The notes under the pieces: generated by a model
The model's input: only the letters and a program-made list of their open reading frames with translations
Databases searched by the model: none
Told to the model about the DNA's origin: nothing
Shown: piece by piece, positions 17,189 to 28,856 of the stretch
Numbering within the stretch: the first letter of the stretch is position 1
Layout of the letters: each line of letters opens with the position of its first letter
Program-made: the position numbers and the translations under genes
NCBI GenBank assembly: GCA_031282405.1
Contig: JAITDU010000031.1
Location: 1 to 61,149, forward strand
From: Coriobacteriales bacterium
GTDB lineage: Bacteria > Actinomycetota > Coriobacteriia > Coriobacteriales > UBA8131
Length of the DNA stretch: 61,149 nt
Direction of reading: 5' to 3'

Positions 17189-18397
17189 TCATTTGACAGC
17201 GCTCAGCTGCTTTTTGCCGGCCAGGAAATCCTCGTACAGCGGGCTCATTGTGCGCAGGTGTGTAACGGTCTGCTTGATGGCTTCAACCGTGTAGTCGATG
17301 TCCTCGCGGCTTGTCTCATGGCTCAGCGACAGGCGCAGCGAGCCGTGGGCTATCTCATGAGGCAGGCCAATCGCCAGAAGCACATGACTGGGGTCAAGCG
17401 AGCCCGAGGCGCAGGCCGAGCCGCTGGATGCCATGATGCCCTTTTGTTCCAGGGTAAGCAACAGTGATTCTCCCTCGACGAACTCAAATGAGAAGTTGGC
17501 GTTGCCCGGCAGGCGTTGCGTACGATGGCCATTAAGGCGGCAGTGCTCGACCTCGGCCAGCACCCGGTCAATCAGGTGGTCGCGCAGTTCGGTCTCTGTC
17601 TGTGTGCGCTCAGTCAAGGTGGACAAAGCGAGGTCCAGCGCCCTGGCCATACCCACGATATAAGGTACGTTCTCAGTGCCGGCCCGGCGTTTGCGCTCCT
17701 GCGCGCCGCCATCCATAAACGAACGGGTGCGCACGCCCTTTTTGATATACAGCAGCCCGACGCCTTTGGGCGCGTTGAACTTATGACCGGAGGCCGAGAG
17801 CATATCCACGCCCAAATCCGCGATGTCCACCGGCAGATGGGCCACGGTCTGTACGCTGTCGGTATGGAAAAGCACGCCGTGTTCATGGGCGATGGCTGCC
17901 AATTGCCTGATGGGCTGGATCGTGCCTATTTCATTGTTGCCGTGGATAATTGAGGCCAGCACTGTATCTGGCCTGATTGCCGCCTCAAATACGGCTGGAT
18001 CCACAAGTCCGTCGGCATCCACGGGGAGATACGTTACCTCGTAACCGCGCTTTTCCAGCCAAGCGCAGGAATGTGAGGTGGCATGATGCTCGATGGAGCT
18101 GGTGATAAGGTGCCTTCCTTTACTCTGATAGGCGAACATTGTCTCCTTAAGCGCCCAGTTGTTGGACTCGGTGCCGCAGGACGTGAAGTAAATATCCTGG
18201 CTCCTGGCATTCAGGTGAGCGGCAATCTGATCGCGCGCGGTGGTGAGGGCACCGTGGGCCTGCTGGCCCAGCTCATACAGAGACGAGGGGTTGCCGTAGG
18301 CTTTGGTAAAGTAGGGGAGCATCGCCTCTACAACCGCAGGGGCCACCGCAGTCGTGGCGGCATTATCCAGATAGATACTCTTTATTGGGTTGACCAT
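17189..18397 (-). CDS. iscS: cysteine desulfurase IscS/NifS
   Basis: This PLP enzyme (402 residues) removes sulfur from cysteine as a persulfide for Fe-S assembly and tRNA thiolation. The N-terminal IYLDNAATT is diagnostic, the PLP lysine is in SASGHKFNAPKG, and the catalytic cysteine is in ASSGSACASGS. The ATG follows TTGAGGAG at good spacing. It heads the iscS-iscU-iscR operon. The upstream region 18398-18562 contains a 33-bp direct repeat. Confidence 0.95.
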   Translation of the reverse strand: MVNPIKSIYLDNAATTAVAPAVVEAMLPYFTKAYGNPSSLYELGQQAHGALTTARDQIAAHLNARSQDIYFTSCGTESNNWALKETMFAYQSKGRHLITSSIEHHATSHSCAWLEKRGYEVTYLPVDADGLVDPAVFEAAIRPDTVLASIIHGNNEIGTIQPIRQLAAIAHEHGVLFHTDSVQTVAHLPVDIADLGVDMLSASGHKFNAPKGVGLLYIKKGVRTRSFMDGGAQERKRRAGTENVPYIVGMARALDLALSTLTERTQTETELRDHLIDRVLAEVEHCRLNGHRTQRLPGNANFSFEFVEGESLLLTLEQKGIMASSGSACASGSLDPSHVLLAIGLPHEIAHGSLRLSLSHETSREDIDYTVEAIKQTVTHLRTMSPLYEDFLAGKKQLSAVK

Positions 18398-18466
18398 CGC
18401 TTCTCCTCAACTTGTGTGTTTGGTAGGTAGGGACAGGTAGGGGCATAGTGGTCGGACTGGCGGCCG

Positions 18467-18563
18467 GGCCACGCCTCGCGCCTGCGCGTATCCGGCACCG
18501 CCTGCCGCCGTCAGTCTGGGTATCTATGACGGCCACGCCTCGCGCCTGCGCGTATCCGGCACC
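18467..18563. repeat. 33-bp direct repeat with 64-bp period
   Basis: The 33 bases at 18467-18499 and 18531-18563 are identical, beginning GGCCACGCCTCGCGCCTGCG and ending TATCCGGCACC. They lie between iscS and the MOSC gene, and the second copy runs into the MOSC stop codon. The end of the second copy forms the left arm of the hairpin at 18556-18576. Confidence 0.7.
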
Positions 18564-18576
18564 TATAAGGTGCCGG
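18556..18576 (-). terminator. hairpin at the end of the MOSC gene
   Basis: CCGGCACCT and AGGTGCCGG are perfect 9-bp arms with an ATA loop, overlapping the last codons and stop of the MOSC gene. There is no U-run, so it may be an incomplete terminator or an mRNA-stabilising hairpin. Confidence 0.4.
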
Positions 18577-19102
18577 CAGCCCGGGCAGCCTCAACTTCAT
18601 CGAGGGCTTCCTGGGGAGTTGCATCGCAACTGCCGTCGCCCCAGCTTATGACTTCGATACGGTCGCCCACAGCGACTTCGCCGGGTCGGCGTACAACTCC
18701 GAATATGCCCTCGCGCGGGAATATGCAGTCGCCGGCCAGATGGTAGATGGCACAGCGTGTATGGCAGACCTTGCCGATCTGACTGATTTCTACCTCGCTG
18801 TCGCCTACCGCGAGCACGGTGCCCACAGGTATGTGGTACAGCTCAATGCCCTCAGTGGTAAAGTTCTCGGCAAAATCGCCCTCCTTGACATCCAATCCGG
18901 CATCGCGGGCCTTCTGGATGGACTCCTCGGCCAGAAACGAGACCTGACGGTGCCAGTCGCCGGCATGGGCATCGCCCTCAACACCGCTGTGAGTGCTGAT
19001 ACGGGCCCGTTTCTCCGGCAGCGGAGTCTTGCGCGTACCCTTGCGCTTGGAGGTGTTGATTGAGGTTATACGGCCTGTCGGCCTGTCCTGCGCGGTACTC
19101 AT
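18563..19102 (-). CDS. MOSC domain-containing protein
   Basis: MOSC domains handle molybdenum cofactor or related sulfur transfer. The protein has 179 residues with GVEGDAHAGDWHRQVSFLAEE split over the conserved His region (about 40-60), then FAENFTTEG (about 79-87) and the conserved cysteine motif KVCHTRCAIY (about 110-119). A standalone MOSC protein of this size is common beside molybdopterin biosynthesis genes, but none is adjacent here. It could support the molybdopterin oxidoreductase at 46688. The chosen ATG has AGAAAGG 10 nt upstream. Confidence 0.9.
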   Translation of the reverse strand: MSTAQDRPTGRITSINTSKRKGTRKTPLPEKRARISTHSGVEGDAHAGDWHRQVSFLAEESIQKARDAGLDVKEGDFAENFTTEGIELYHIPVGTVLAVGDSEVEISQIGKVCHTRCAIYHLAGDCIFPREGIFGVVRRPGEVAVGDRIEVISWGDGSCDATPQEALDEVEAARAAGTL

Positions 19103-19316
19103 CTAATCCATACCTTTCTTGTAGGAATTCGTACAATGAGCAGTATAGTCCATTGCGTCAAGGATTCCAAGTAGGTAGTGAGCTTGGGGTCAAATCGTAA
19201 TCTTGGTCAGTGGTGAGACAAAAAACAAGACAGGCCGTCCTTTTGTGTTTATTAGGGCTACCTGACCTTTTGTCCCCCCTTTTGCCTTCTGTTTAATGGG
19301 AAAAAACAGTGCTTCC

Positions 19317-19478
19317 CTAATCCTCACAGGGTTCAAACTGGTCTTTGCTGGCACCGCAAAACGGGCAGGTCCAGTCGTCGGGCAGATCCTCAAAAGCCGT
19401 GCCCGGGGCTATGTCACGTTCAGCATCGCCGCTGGCTGGGTCGTACACACATCCACAGACCGTACACAGATACTTCAT
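19317..19478 (-). CDS. rubredoxin
   Basis: This small protein of 53 residues carries one iron on four cysteines and shuttles electrons, often in oxidative-stress defence of anaerobes. The ligands are in [10 protein letters not shown] (C5, C8) and WTCPFCGA (C38, C41), and DLPDDW precedes the second knuckle as in the family. The ATG follows GAGGAG at a spacing of six. A longer reading frame on the same strand in another phase overlaps it but has no family resemblance. No rubredoxin partner is next to it, and it lies divergent to uvrA. The stretch 19103-19316 downstream contains no other gene I can support. Confidence 0.95.
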   Translation of the reverse strand: MKYLCTVCGCVYDPASGDAERDIAPGTAFEDLPDDWTCPFCGASKDQFEPCED

Positions 19479-19584
19479 GGGTGTCTCCTCTGTCTCAGGG
19501 CCGGATTGGCGGATGTGTTGTGCACATTCGCCAACAAACCGCTAACGGGTCGATTATAGTCCATACAACAAGGCCGTTCTACGG

Positions 19585-19590
19585 TACAAT
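19585..19590 (+). promoter_or_regulatory. -10 element of uvrA
   Basis: TACAAT ends 49 bases before the chosen uvrA TTG. It overlaps an in-frame ATG at 19589, which argues that translation does not begin at that ATG. Confidence 0.45.
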
Positions 19591-19639
19591 GAGCGTTTAC
19601 GCCAAAACCGGTCGGCGAGTTCAGTCAAAGGAGGATTTC

Positions 19640-22597
19640 TTGCAAGATTCCATTGTCATCAGGGGTGCTCGCGAGCATAACCTGAAAGACTTGAATATTG
19701 CTATTCCGCGTAACAAATTAGTGGTCATCACGGGGCTCTCCGGTTCCGGCAAGAGCTCGCTGGCCTTTGACACGATTTATGCTGAGGGGCAGCGCCGCTA
19801 TGTGGAGTCGCTCAGCGCCTATGCCCGTCAGTTCCTCGGTCAGATGGACAAGCCTGACCTGGACTCCATTGAGGGTTTGTCGCCGGCTGTGTCCATTGAC
19901 CAAAAAACCACCTCAAAAAACCCACGCTCAACCGTGGGTACCGTCACCGAGATATATGACTATCTGCGCCTGCTGTTTGCTCGTATCGGGGTGCCGCATT
20001 GCCCAGAGTGCGGGCGCGAGATCTTTTCTCAGACTACCGACCAGGTTGTAGATAAAATACTCGCGATGACACCTCAGATTGAGCGCCGGGCCCTCATATT
20101 GGCTCCCGTGGTACGCGGACGCAAAGGCGAATACGGCAAGCTCTTTGCCTCTCTGGCCAAGGAGGGTTTTGTGCGGGTCAGGGTAGACGGCGAGATACGT
20201 GAGCTGACCGAAAGCATCATCTTGGATAAGAACTTCAAGCATGACATCGAGGTTGTCGTAGATCGGCTCGTGATAAAACCGCAGGCCGCCTCGCGTCTGG
20301 CCGAGGCCGTGGAGACCGCCACGAGGATAGCCGAGGGAAACGCTATCGTGCATCTACTGGCGTACAAAAGGGGCGGCGAGGCTCCATCTTCCGATGAGGC
20401 AGGAGCTGAGACCCGTCTCACCGCAGAGGCCGGCATCCGCCGCTCCAACGACTCCGGCGCCCTTCTCTCCGAACAGGAGGAGTCTTTTTCATTGGCACTG
20501 GCCTGTCCGGTGCACGGCCATTCCATCGATGAACTGGAGCCGCGCGATTTTTCGTTCAACGCGCCTTACGGCGCCTGCCCGGAATGTCTGGGGCTCGGGT
20601 TTGTCAACGAGGTCGATCCCTCGCTCATTATTCCCGATCCGACCAAAAGTCTGGCTGAGGGTGCGTTTGCGGTGTTTGGCACCAATTCCAACTACATCCC
20701 GCAGGTACTCGCGGCTGTGGCCCGGCATCTGGGTGTGGATATCAACACACCGTGGGAGGAGTATGACCTTGCGACGCGCCGGGCGTTCATGGAGGGTATT
20801 GCCGAGAAGATCCGCGTCGATTATGTGACGCGCGACGGCCGCGACACCCATTGGACGTATAAGTGGAACGGGCTTTTATCACTCGTGATGGAGCGTTATC
20901 AGGAGACCCAGAGCGAACAGCAAAAAATCAAGTTGGAGAGTTACCTGGCCATTACACCGTGCAAGGCCTGTCATGGCGCTCGCTTGAAGCCAGAGATACT
21001 GGCTGTGACCGTAGGCGGGTTGAATATCTATCAGACGACACAGTTGTCTGCCTTACAAAGCCTGGAGTTTTTCGAGCGTCTTGAATTAGGACCGCGCGAA
21101 GAAAAGATCGGCGGGCGGGTAGTCAAAGAAGTCTTGGAGCGTCTGCGTTTTTTGGTGGATGTGGGGCTGGACTATCTCACGCTGGACCGGGCAACGGCTA
21201 CGTTAAGCGGCGGCGAGGCCCAGCGTATCCGGCTGGCCACGCAGATCGGTGCCGGGCTCATGGGTGTGCTCTACATCCTGGACGAGCCTTCTATCGGCCT
21301 GCACCAGCGCGACAACCAGCGGCTCATTGCCACATTGGAACGCCTGCGCGATCTGGGTAATACCGTCATCGTCGTGGAGCACGACGAGGAGACTATCCGG
21401 GCTGCTGATCATGTGCTTGATTTGGGGCCAGCGGCCGGTGAGAAGGGCGGCTATGTTGTAGCCCAGGGTACTCCTGCCAAGATAATCAAGGCAAAAGGGT
21501 CGCTTACGGCCGATTATCTGGCTGGGCGCAGAAGCATCGCTATTCCCGCCAAGCGGCGCCACCCCAACAAAGGCCTCCTTGTCATTGAGGGGGCTACCGT
21601 CAACAATCTTAAAGATGTGTGTGTAGAAATAGAGCTGGGGACGCTTACGGTGGTTACCGGGGTGAGCGGCTCAGGCAAGTCCTCATTGGTCACCGATACA
21701 TTGGCACCTGCGTTGAGCAACCGTATCCACCACTCGCATAAGCGGGTGGGCTACTACCGTCGCATTAAGGGTATCGAACTTTTGAACAAGGTCATCGACA
21801 TCGACCAGTCGCCCATAGGTCGCACGCCGCGCTCCAATCCAGCTACGTATGTGGGCCTTTGGGATGATATCCGCCAGCTTTTGTCGGCGGTGCCGGAATC
21901 GCGGGCGCGCGGGTATGCTCCGGGGCGGTTTTCGTTCAACGTGCCCGGCGGGCGCTGCGAAGCCTGCAAGGGCGACGGCCAACTCAAGATCGAGATGCAC
22001 TTTTTGCCCGACATCTACGTACCCTGCGAGGTCTGTGGTGGCACTCGTTACAATCGCGAGACTTTGCAGATTACCTATCGCGGCAAAAACGTCAGCGATA
22101 TCTTGAATATGAGTGTTGCCGAGGCCCTGCAGTTCTTTGCCAACATCCCCCAGGTGGCGCGTAAGCTGCAAACGCTTTTTGACGTGGGTTTGGGCTACAT
22201 CAAACTGGGCCAGCCGGCCACCACGCTAAGTGGGGGAGAAGCCCAACGTGTCAAACTCTCCAGCGAATTGCAGCGCAAACAGACCGGCTCGACGTTCTAC
22301 ATCCTTGACGAGCCAACCACGGGCTTGCACTTTGACGATGTGCGTCAACTTCTTGAGGTCTTACAACGGCTTGTAGATCGCGGTAACACAGTGTTGGTCA
22401 TTGAACATAACCTGGACATCATCAAATCCGCCGACCGGATCATCGACTTGGGGCCGGAAGGCGGCGAGCGCGGCGGCAGCATCGTCGCCTGTGGCACCCC
22501 CGAGGAACTGGCCTTGGTCAAGGAGAGCTATACGGGGCAGTTCCTGGCGCGCATGCTGCAGCGCGATACAAAAAGCGCCCCAAAACCTAACGCATAA
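19640..22597 (+). CDS. uvrA: excinuclease ABC subunit A
   Basis: UvrA (985 residues from this start) recognises DNA damage and loads UvrB in nucleotide excision repair. I use the TTG at 19640 because AAAGGAGG lies six bases upstream and the family N-terminus (IVIRGAREHNLKDL) follows at once. Features in order are Walker A GLSGSGKSS (32-40), zinc module 1 (CPECGREI), an acidic Ser/Ala-rich insertion near 255-285, the CKACHGARL knuckle, signature LSGGEAQRIRLA, second Walker A GVSGSGKSS, zinc module 2 (CEACKGDG...CEVCGGTR), and the second signature LSGGEAQRVKL. An in-frame ATG at 19589 overlaps the promoter. No LexA box was seen upstream. Confidence 0.95.
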   Translation: MQDSIVIRGAREHNLKDLNIAIPRNKLVVITGLSGSGKSSLAFDTIYAEGQRRYVESLSAYARQFLGQMDKPDLDSIEGLSPAVSIDQKTTSKNPRSTVGTVTEIYDYLRLLFARIGVPHCPECGREIFSQTTDQVVDKILAMTPQIERRALILAPVVRGRKGEYGKLFASLAKEGFVRVRVDGEIRELTESIILDKNFKHDIEVVVDRLVIKPQAASRLAEAVETATRIAEGNAIVHLLAYKRGGEAPSSDEAGAETRLTAEAGIRRSNDSGALLSEQEESFSLALACPVHGHSIDELEPRDFSFNAPYGACPECLGLGFVNEVDPSLIIPDPTKSLAEGAFAVFGTNSNYIPQVLAAVARHLGVDINTPWEEYDLATRRAFMEGIAEKIRVDYVTRDGRDTHWTYKWNGLLSLVMERYQETQSEQQKIKLESYLAITPCKACHGARLKPEILAVTVGGLNIYQTTQLSALQSLEFFERLELGPREEKIGGRVVKEVLERLRFLVDVGLDYLTLDRATATLSGGEAQRIRLATQIGAGLMGVLYILDEPSIGLHQRDNQRLIATLERLRDLGNTVIVVEHDEETIRAADHVLDLGPAAGEKGGYVVAQGTPAKIIKAKGSLTADYLAGRRSIAIPAKRRHPNKGLLVIEGATVNNLKDVCVEIELGTLTVVTGVSGSGKSSLVTDTLAPALSNRIHHSHKRVGYYRRIKGIELLNKVIDIDQSPIGRTPRSNPATYVGLWDDIRQLLSAVPESRARGYAPGRFSFNVPGGRCEACKGDGQLKIEMHFLPDIYVPCEVCGGTRYNRETLQITYRGKNVSDILNMSVAEALQFFANIPQVARKLQTLFDVGLGYIKLGQPATTLSGGEAQRVKLSSELQRKQTGSTFYILDEPTTGLHFDDVRQLLEVLQRLVDRGNTVLVIEHNLDIIKSADRIIDLGPEGGERGGSIVACGTPEELALVKESYTGQFLARMLQRDTKSAPKPNA

Positions 22598-22774
22598 CCT
22601 GCAGGCGTTCTCCAGGCTTCCCCTTCGAGTTTTTGGACTATCCAGACTTATCTGAGCGTGGGGGAGGGTTTTCTCGCAGGTTTCTCTCCGGACTTCTCCT
22701 CCGGCTTCTTTCTAAAAAATTTCTGGCACTACCCAGAGCTCCATAACCTCGGCTTTCTTCCCGAGAAATCCTGA

Positions 22775-22780
22775 TACAAT
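22775..22780 (+). promoter_or_regulatory. -10 element of yebC
   Basis: TACAAT sits 31 bases before the yebC ATG. A short hairpin CTCGG...CCGAG (22748-22765) lies where the -35 would be. No consensus -35 is visible. Confidence 0.4.
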
Positions 22781-22811
22781 TATATCTAGTGAATCGCGAA
22801 AGGAATGCTCG

Positions 22812-23570
22812 ATGTCAGGACACTCCAAATGGGCCACGACCAAGCATCGCAAGGCCGCTCAAGATAAAAAACGCAGCGCTATATTCTCTAAATTGTCGCG
22901 CAATATTACGGTTGCGGCCAAAGAAGGCGGCGATCCCAATCCCGATAACAACGCCTCGCTGGCCGCAGCTGTTGCCAAGGCTAAAAGCTATTCGTTACCC
23001 AAGGACAAAATCGACTGGGCCATCAAAAAGGCCTTTGGCGCCGGTTCGGATGGAGCGGTTTATGAAAATGTCGTCTATGAGGGTTATGGACCAGCTGGCG
23101 TGGCCATCTATATCGAAGCGCTGACCGATAATCGTAATCGCACCGCCGCCGATGTGCGTAGCGCGTTTTCTCACACGGGGGGTAATCTGGGCACAACGGG
23201 GTCGGTGGCTTTTCAGTTTGAGCGCAAAGGTCAGATTCTTGTGGATAAGACCCAGGCGACCGACGAGGACGAATTCATGCTGGCCGTGGCCGAGGCCGGT
23301 GGCGAGGATTATGAGGATGCCGACGAAGAGTGGGTCGTGATAACCGCACCCACCGAACTGGCACAGGTTAAAGAGGCACTGGCAGTCCAAGGCATAGAGA
23401 CCAAAGGCTATGAGCTGGTCATGGTGCCCAAAACTCTTACTACGGTAGATGTGGCACAGGCCAAACGGGTCATGCGACTTGTGGATAGACTGGAGGAGTT
23501 GGAAGACTTGCAAAGCGTCTTTCATAGCATGGAACTTACGGCCGAAATCGCTGCCGCGTTGGACGAATAA
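22812..23570 (+). CDS. yebC: YebC/PmpR-family protein
   Basis: The 252-residue protein begins MSGHSKWATTKHRKAAQDKK, the invariant family start, and continues with the acidic middle domain ending EDYEDADEEW. Members bind DNA as regulators, and recent work on the family also assigns them a role in translation at proline stretches. That second role is of interest here because several nearby proteins carry Pro-rich insertions. The ATG follows AAAGGAATG. It is 31 nt upstream of the DUF3866 gene and likely co-transcribed with it. Confidence 0.93.
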   Translation: MSGHSKWATTKHRKAAQDKKRSAIFSKLSRNITVAAKEGGDPNPDNNASLAAAVAKAKSYSLPKDKIDWAIKKAFGAGSDGAVYENVVYEGYGPAGVAIYIEALTDNRNRTAADVRSAFSHTGGNLGTTGSVAFQFERKGQILVDKTQATDEDEFMLAVAEAGGEDYEDADEEWVVITAPTELAQVKEALAVQGIETKGYELVMVPKTLTTVDVAQAKRVMRLVDRLEELEDLQSVFHSMELTAEIAAALDE

Positions 23571-23601
23571 CCGGGCTGGCCGAGGGTAAGGTTTTGGACC
23601 G

Positions 23602-24897
23602 ATGAGGCTTGCGTGGGCACAGGTGTTGGAGGTCCTGGAGCAGGACAGCGCGCTGCAGCGACTGCGTGTCCACTGCCTTGCAAAACACGCCGGTGAGGTT
23701 GCCGCGCGTGAGGTCGTTGCGCTCAACTATCTGGCGCTCAATGCAGCTCAAGTTCCCGATGCTCGCGTGCTTGTGAACACGACCGGCCTGGATCTTGGTT
23801 TGGGCACGGGAGGGGTGGCCTTTGTGGTTCCCAGTACGGCGCTGGATATTCCCGTTGGCACGCCTGTAGCTACGGGTACCCCTGTGTCTGTTGACGCGCC
23901 TGTGCCTGTTGACGCTCCGGTGCTGGCCGATGCGCCTGTGCCTGCCGGCGCGCCCGTGTCCGTCGCTGCCTCAGCGGCTACCAACGCCTCAATCTCTACT
24001 GACACCGCCTGTCTTCCTCAGGATTCTTTGGTTGTGCCAACCCAGATTGGTCATATCATCAAGCTGCGTTACACGCCGCTCCAGCGTGAGTACGCCACCG
24101 TTGAGGAACCGGGTAGTCCTTATCACGCCGCACTGAAGGATGCCACATCGCTGGACGCTTTGCCGGTGGTGTGCTGTGAACTGCACTCGCAGATGCCGCT
24201 TGTGGCCGCCGCGGTCAAACACCGGCTACCCAGCGCTCGACTGGTCTATGTGATGACTGATCAGGCGGCGCTGCCCTTGGCATTTTCCCGCCTGTGTAAA
24301 CAAACGCGAGAAGCCGGGCTTATCGATAGGACCATTACGAGCGGGCAAGCCTTTGGCGGAGAGCTGGAGGCCATCAATCTGCACAGCGCTCTTTTGGCAG
24401 CTCGACACGTGGCGCTGGCCTCGGTAGCCATCGTTGCGCCCGGTCCCGGCATCGTCGGCAGTCACACCCGCCTCGGACATGGCGGCGTGGCGCAGGGCGA
24501 AGCCATCAATGCTGTTGCTGCGCTCGGTGGCCGTTCGGTAGCCGTATTGCGGCTTTCCTGGGCAGATGCCCGCCCGCGTCACCAGGCGTTGAGTCACCAC
24601 AGCATCGTCGCCTTAGGTCAGGTGAGCCTGGCTGGTGCCCGTGTGGCTGTACCCAAGAGCCTGAGCCAGGAGAGAAAAGCACAGTTGGATGCCGCCATCG
24701 CGGCGGCCAGCCTTCGTATGCGGCACAGTTTCCACGATATCGAAGTGGAGGCTATCACCACCAACCTGAGCACCAGTCTGCGCGGCCTTGAGGTCATGAC
24801 GATGGGACGGACCTATACCGATGATCCGGAGTTCTTTGAGGCTGCTTTTGCCGCTGGTATCCTGGCTGCTGATCTAACAGCCAGCTTTGATGGATGA
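23602..24897 (+). CDS. DUF3866 family protein
   Basis: This actinobacterial protein (431 residues) has an N-terminal beta-rich part (1-80) and a C-terminal conserved block. That block includes IKLRYTPLQREYATVEE, VVCCELHSQMP, APGPGIVGSHTRLGHGG and LSHHSIVALG. Between them lies a low-complexity insert (about 88-135) of repeated DAPV/GTPV units that relatives lack or have shorter. Its biochemical function is unknown. Its stop overlaps the start of xerD as ATGA, so the two are translationally coupled, and it follows yebC closely. The His-rich conserved motifs suggest metal or phosphate binding, but this is inference. Confidence 0.85.
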   Translation: MRLAWAQVLEVLEQDSALQRLRVHCLAKHAGEVAAREVVALNYLALNAAQVPDARVLVNTTGLDLGLGTGGVAFVVPSTALDIPVGTPVATGTPVSVDAPVPVDAPVLADAPVPAGAPVSVAASAATNASISTDTACLPQDSLVVPTQIGHIIKLRYTPLQREYATVEEPGSPYHAALKDATSLDALPVVCCELHSQMPLVAAAVKHRLPSARLVYVMTDQAALPLAFSRLCKQTREAGLIDRTITSGQAFGGELEAINLHSALLAARHVALASVAIVAPGPGIVGSHTRLGHGGVAQGEAINAVAALGGRSVAVLRLSWADARPRHQALSHHSIVALGQVSLAGARVAVPKSLSQERKAQLDAAIAAASLRMRHSFHDIEVEAITTNLSTSLRGLEVMTMGRTYTDDPEFFEAAFAAGILAADLTASFDG

Positions 24898-26105
24898 TGG
24901 TAACGGATGCGTATATGACTTCCTGGACATCATCTACCGATACGTCTTTTTCTAACTCAGTTGCCCCTTATGTGCCGCATCAACCTACAGTCGACGGCGC
25001 TTTTCTCCAGAAGCAGCCTCAGAACGCGCCTCAGGTCAGGTCTGAAGCCCGCCCGCCGCATCAGCCCACGACTGCGCTGCGTGAATTCTTGGCTTATCTG
25101 CGAGCGGAGCGGGGCGCGGCGGCTGCGACAATCGAGGCCTATCGGCACGACCTGCGACATTTTGTCAATTTTTTGCGAGAGCAAACTGTAGATAGTCTGG
25201 ACGATGTGGATTATCGGCGCTTGTTGGATTATGTGGAGTTGTTGGCCGAGCGAGGATTGTCACCGGCGAGCATCAAGCGTAACGTCGCAGCTATCAAGAG
25301 CTTCATGGGTTTTGCCGTACGTGATGGTCTGGCCAGCCGGAATGCTTCGACCGAACTCAAAGTGCCAAAAATTGCTCGCCGCCTGCCGCAGGCTCTTAGC
25401 ATTGAGCAGACCGGAGTGCTGTTGGGCGATGAGGCATCGTTGGATAGAGATGAGTCGTTGGACGGGAATACACTTTTGGGCGGGGATAAGCCGTTTAATG
25501 GAGAGACTGACGACGCTACCCCTTGTGAACTACGAAATCAGGCTATTTTGGAGCTGTTGTATGGTTGCGGACTGCGCGTGAGCGAATTGACGGCATTGGA
25601 TTTGGCGATGGTCGATTTGGACGGCGGCTTTTTGCGCGTCGTTGGCAAGGGTTCCAAGCAACGCCTTGTGCCGATTGTGGGTGCGGCTCGGACGGCATTG
25701 GGTACTTACCTGCGTACGGCTCGGGCCCATCTCCATCCCAAGCGGACACTCGTCCCCGTCGATGCCAGTGCCGTGTTCCTCAATGCTCGTGGTCACAGGC
25801 TCACCCGACAGGGTATCTACAATATTGTGGCAGCGGCTGGGGCTCAGGCCGGTCTGGGTAACCTGCACCCTCACAGTCTACGCCATTCCTATGCCACTCA
25901 CCTGTTGGAAGGCGGTGCCGATCTGCGCTCTATCCAGCAGCTTCTTGGCCACGCCGATATCTCCACAACTCAGATTTACACGCATGTTGGTCGCTCGCAT
26001 CTTCGCGAAGAATATCTGACCACTCATCCCCGCGCGCGACTACGAAGTCAGCAGGACACAGGTCAATCAGATACAAGTCAATCGGACGCAAGTCAGTCGG
26101 TGTAG
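24894..26105 (+). CDS. xerD: tyrosine recombinase XerD
   Basis: XerD resolves chromosome dimers at dif with XerC. The protein has 403 residues, about 100 more than usual. The core-binding domain starts near residue 63 (LREFLAYLRAERGAAAATIEAY), and the catalytic domain has R228 (GCGLRVSEL), H-x-x-R with R330 (HSLRHSYATHLLEGG), GHADISTTQIYTHV and Y362. Extra sequence lies in an unconserved N-terminal tail (1-60), an acidic insert (about 181-207), and a C-terminal Ser/Gln/Asp repeat (SDTSQSDASQS). The ATG at 24894 overlaps the DUF3866 stop; ATGs at 24897 and 24915 are alternatives. The neighbourhood is chromosomal, so this is the housekeeping enzyme and not a mobile-element integrase. Confidence 0.88.
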   Translation: MMVTDAYMTSWTSSTDTSFSNSVAPYVPHQPTVDGAFLQKQPQNAPQVRSEARPPHQPTTALREFLAYLRAERGAAAATIEAYRHDLRHFVNFLREQTVDSLDDVDYRRLLDYVELLAERGLSPASIKRNVAAIKSFMGFAVRDGLASRNASTELKVPKIARRLPQALSIEQTGVLLGDEASLDRDESLDGNTLLGGDKPFNGETDDATPCELRNQAILELLYGCGLRVSELTALDLAMVDLDGGFLRVVGKGSKQRLVPIVGAARTALGTYLRTARAHLHPKRTLVPVDASAVFLNARGHRLTRQGIYNIVAAAGAQAGLGNLHPHSLRHSYATHLLEGGADLRSIQQLLGHADISTTQIYTHVGRSHLREEYLTTHPRARLRSQQDTGQSDTSQSDASQSV

Positions 26106-26115
26106 GAGCGCGGAG

Positions 26116-28746
<2,631 letters not shown>

Positions 28747-28856
28747 CTAAAATTGCTAAATTAAATAGTAAAATACTGTCTACCTGAAGTTCCTGCGCAC
28801 TCTGGTAGACTTCTGTAGGTTAGCAGATTTTCAGGCCTCTGACAGGTAGAATACGG

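Noticed and set aside
19190-19393. A 67-codon minus-strand frame near the rubredoxin
   Set aside because: It overlaps the real rubredoxin gene in another phase and lacks a ribosome site and any family match.
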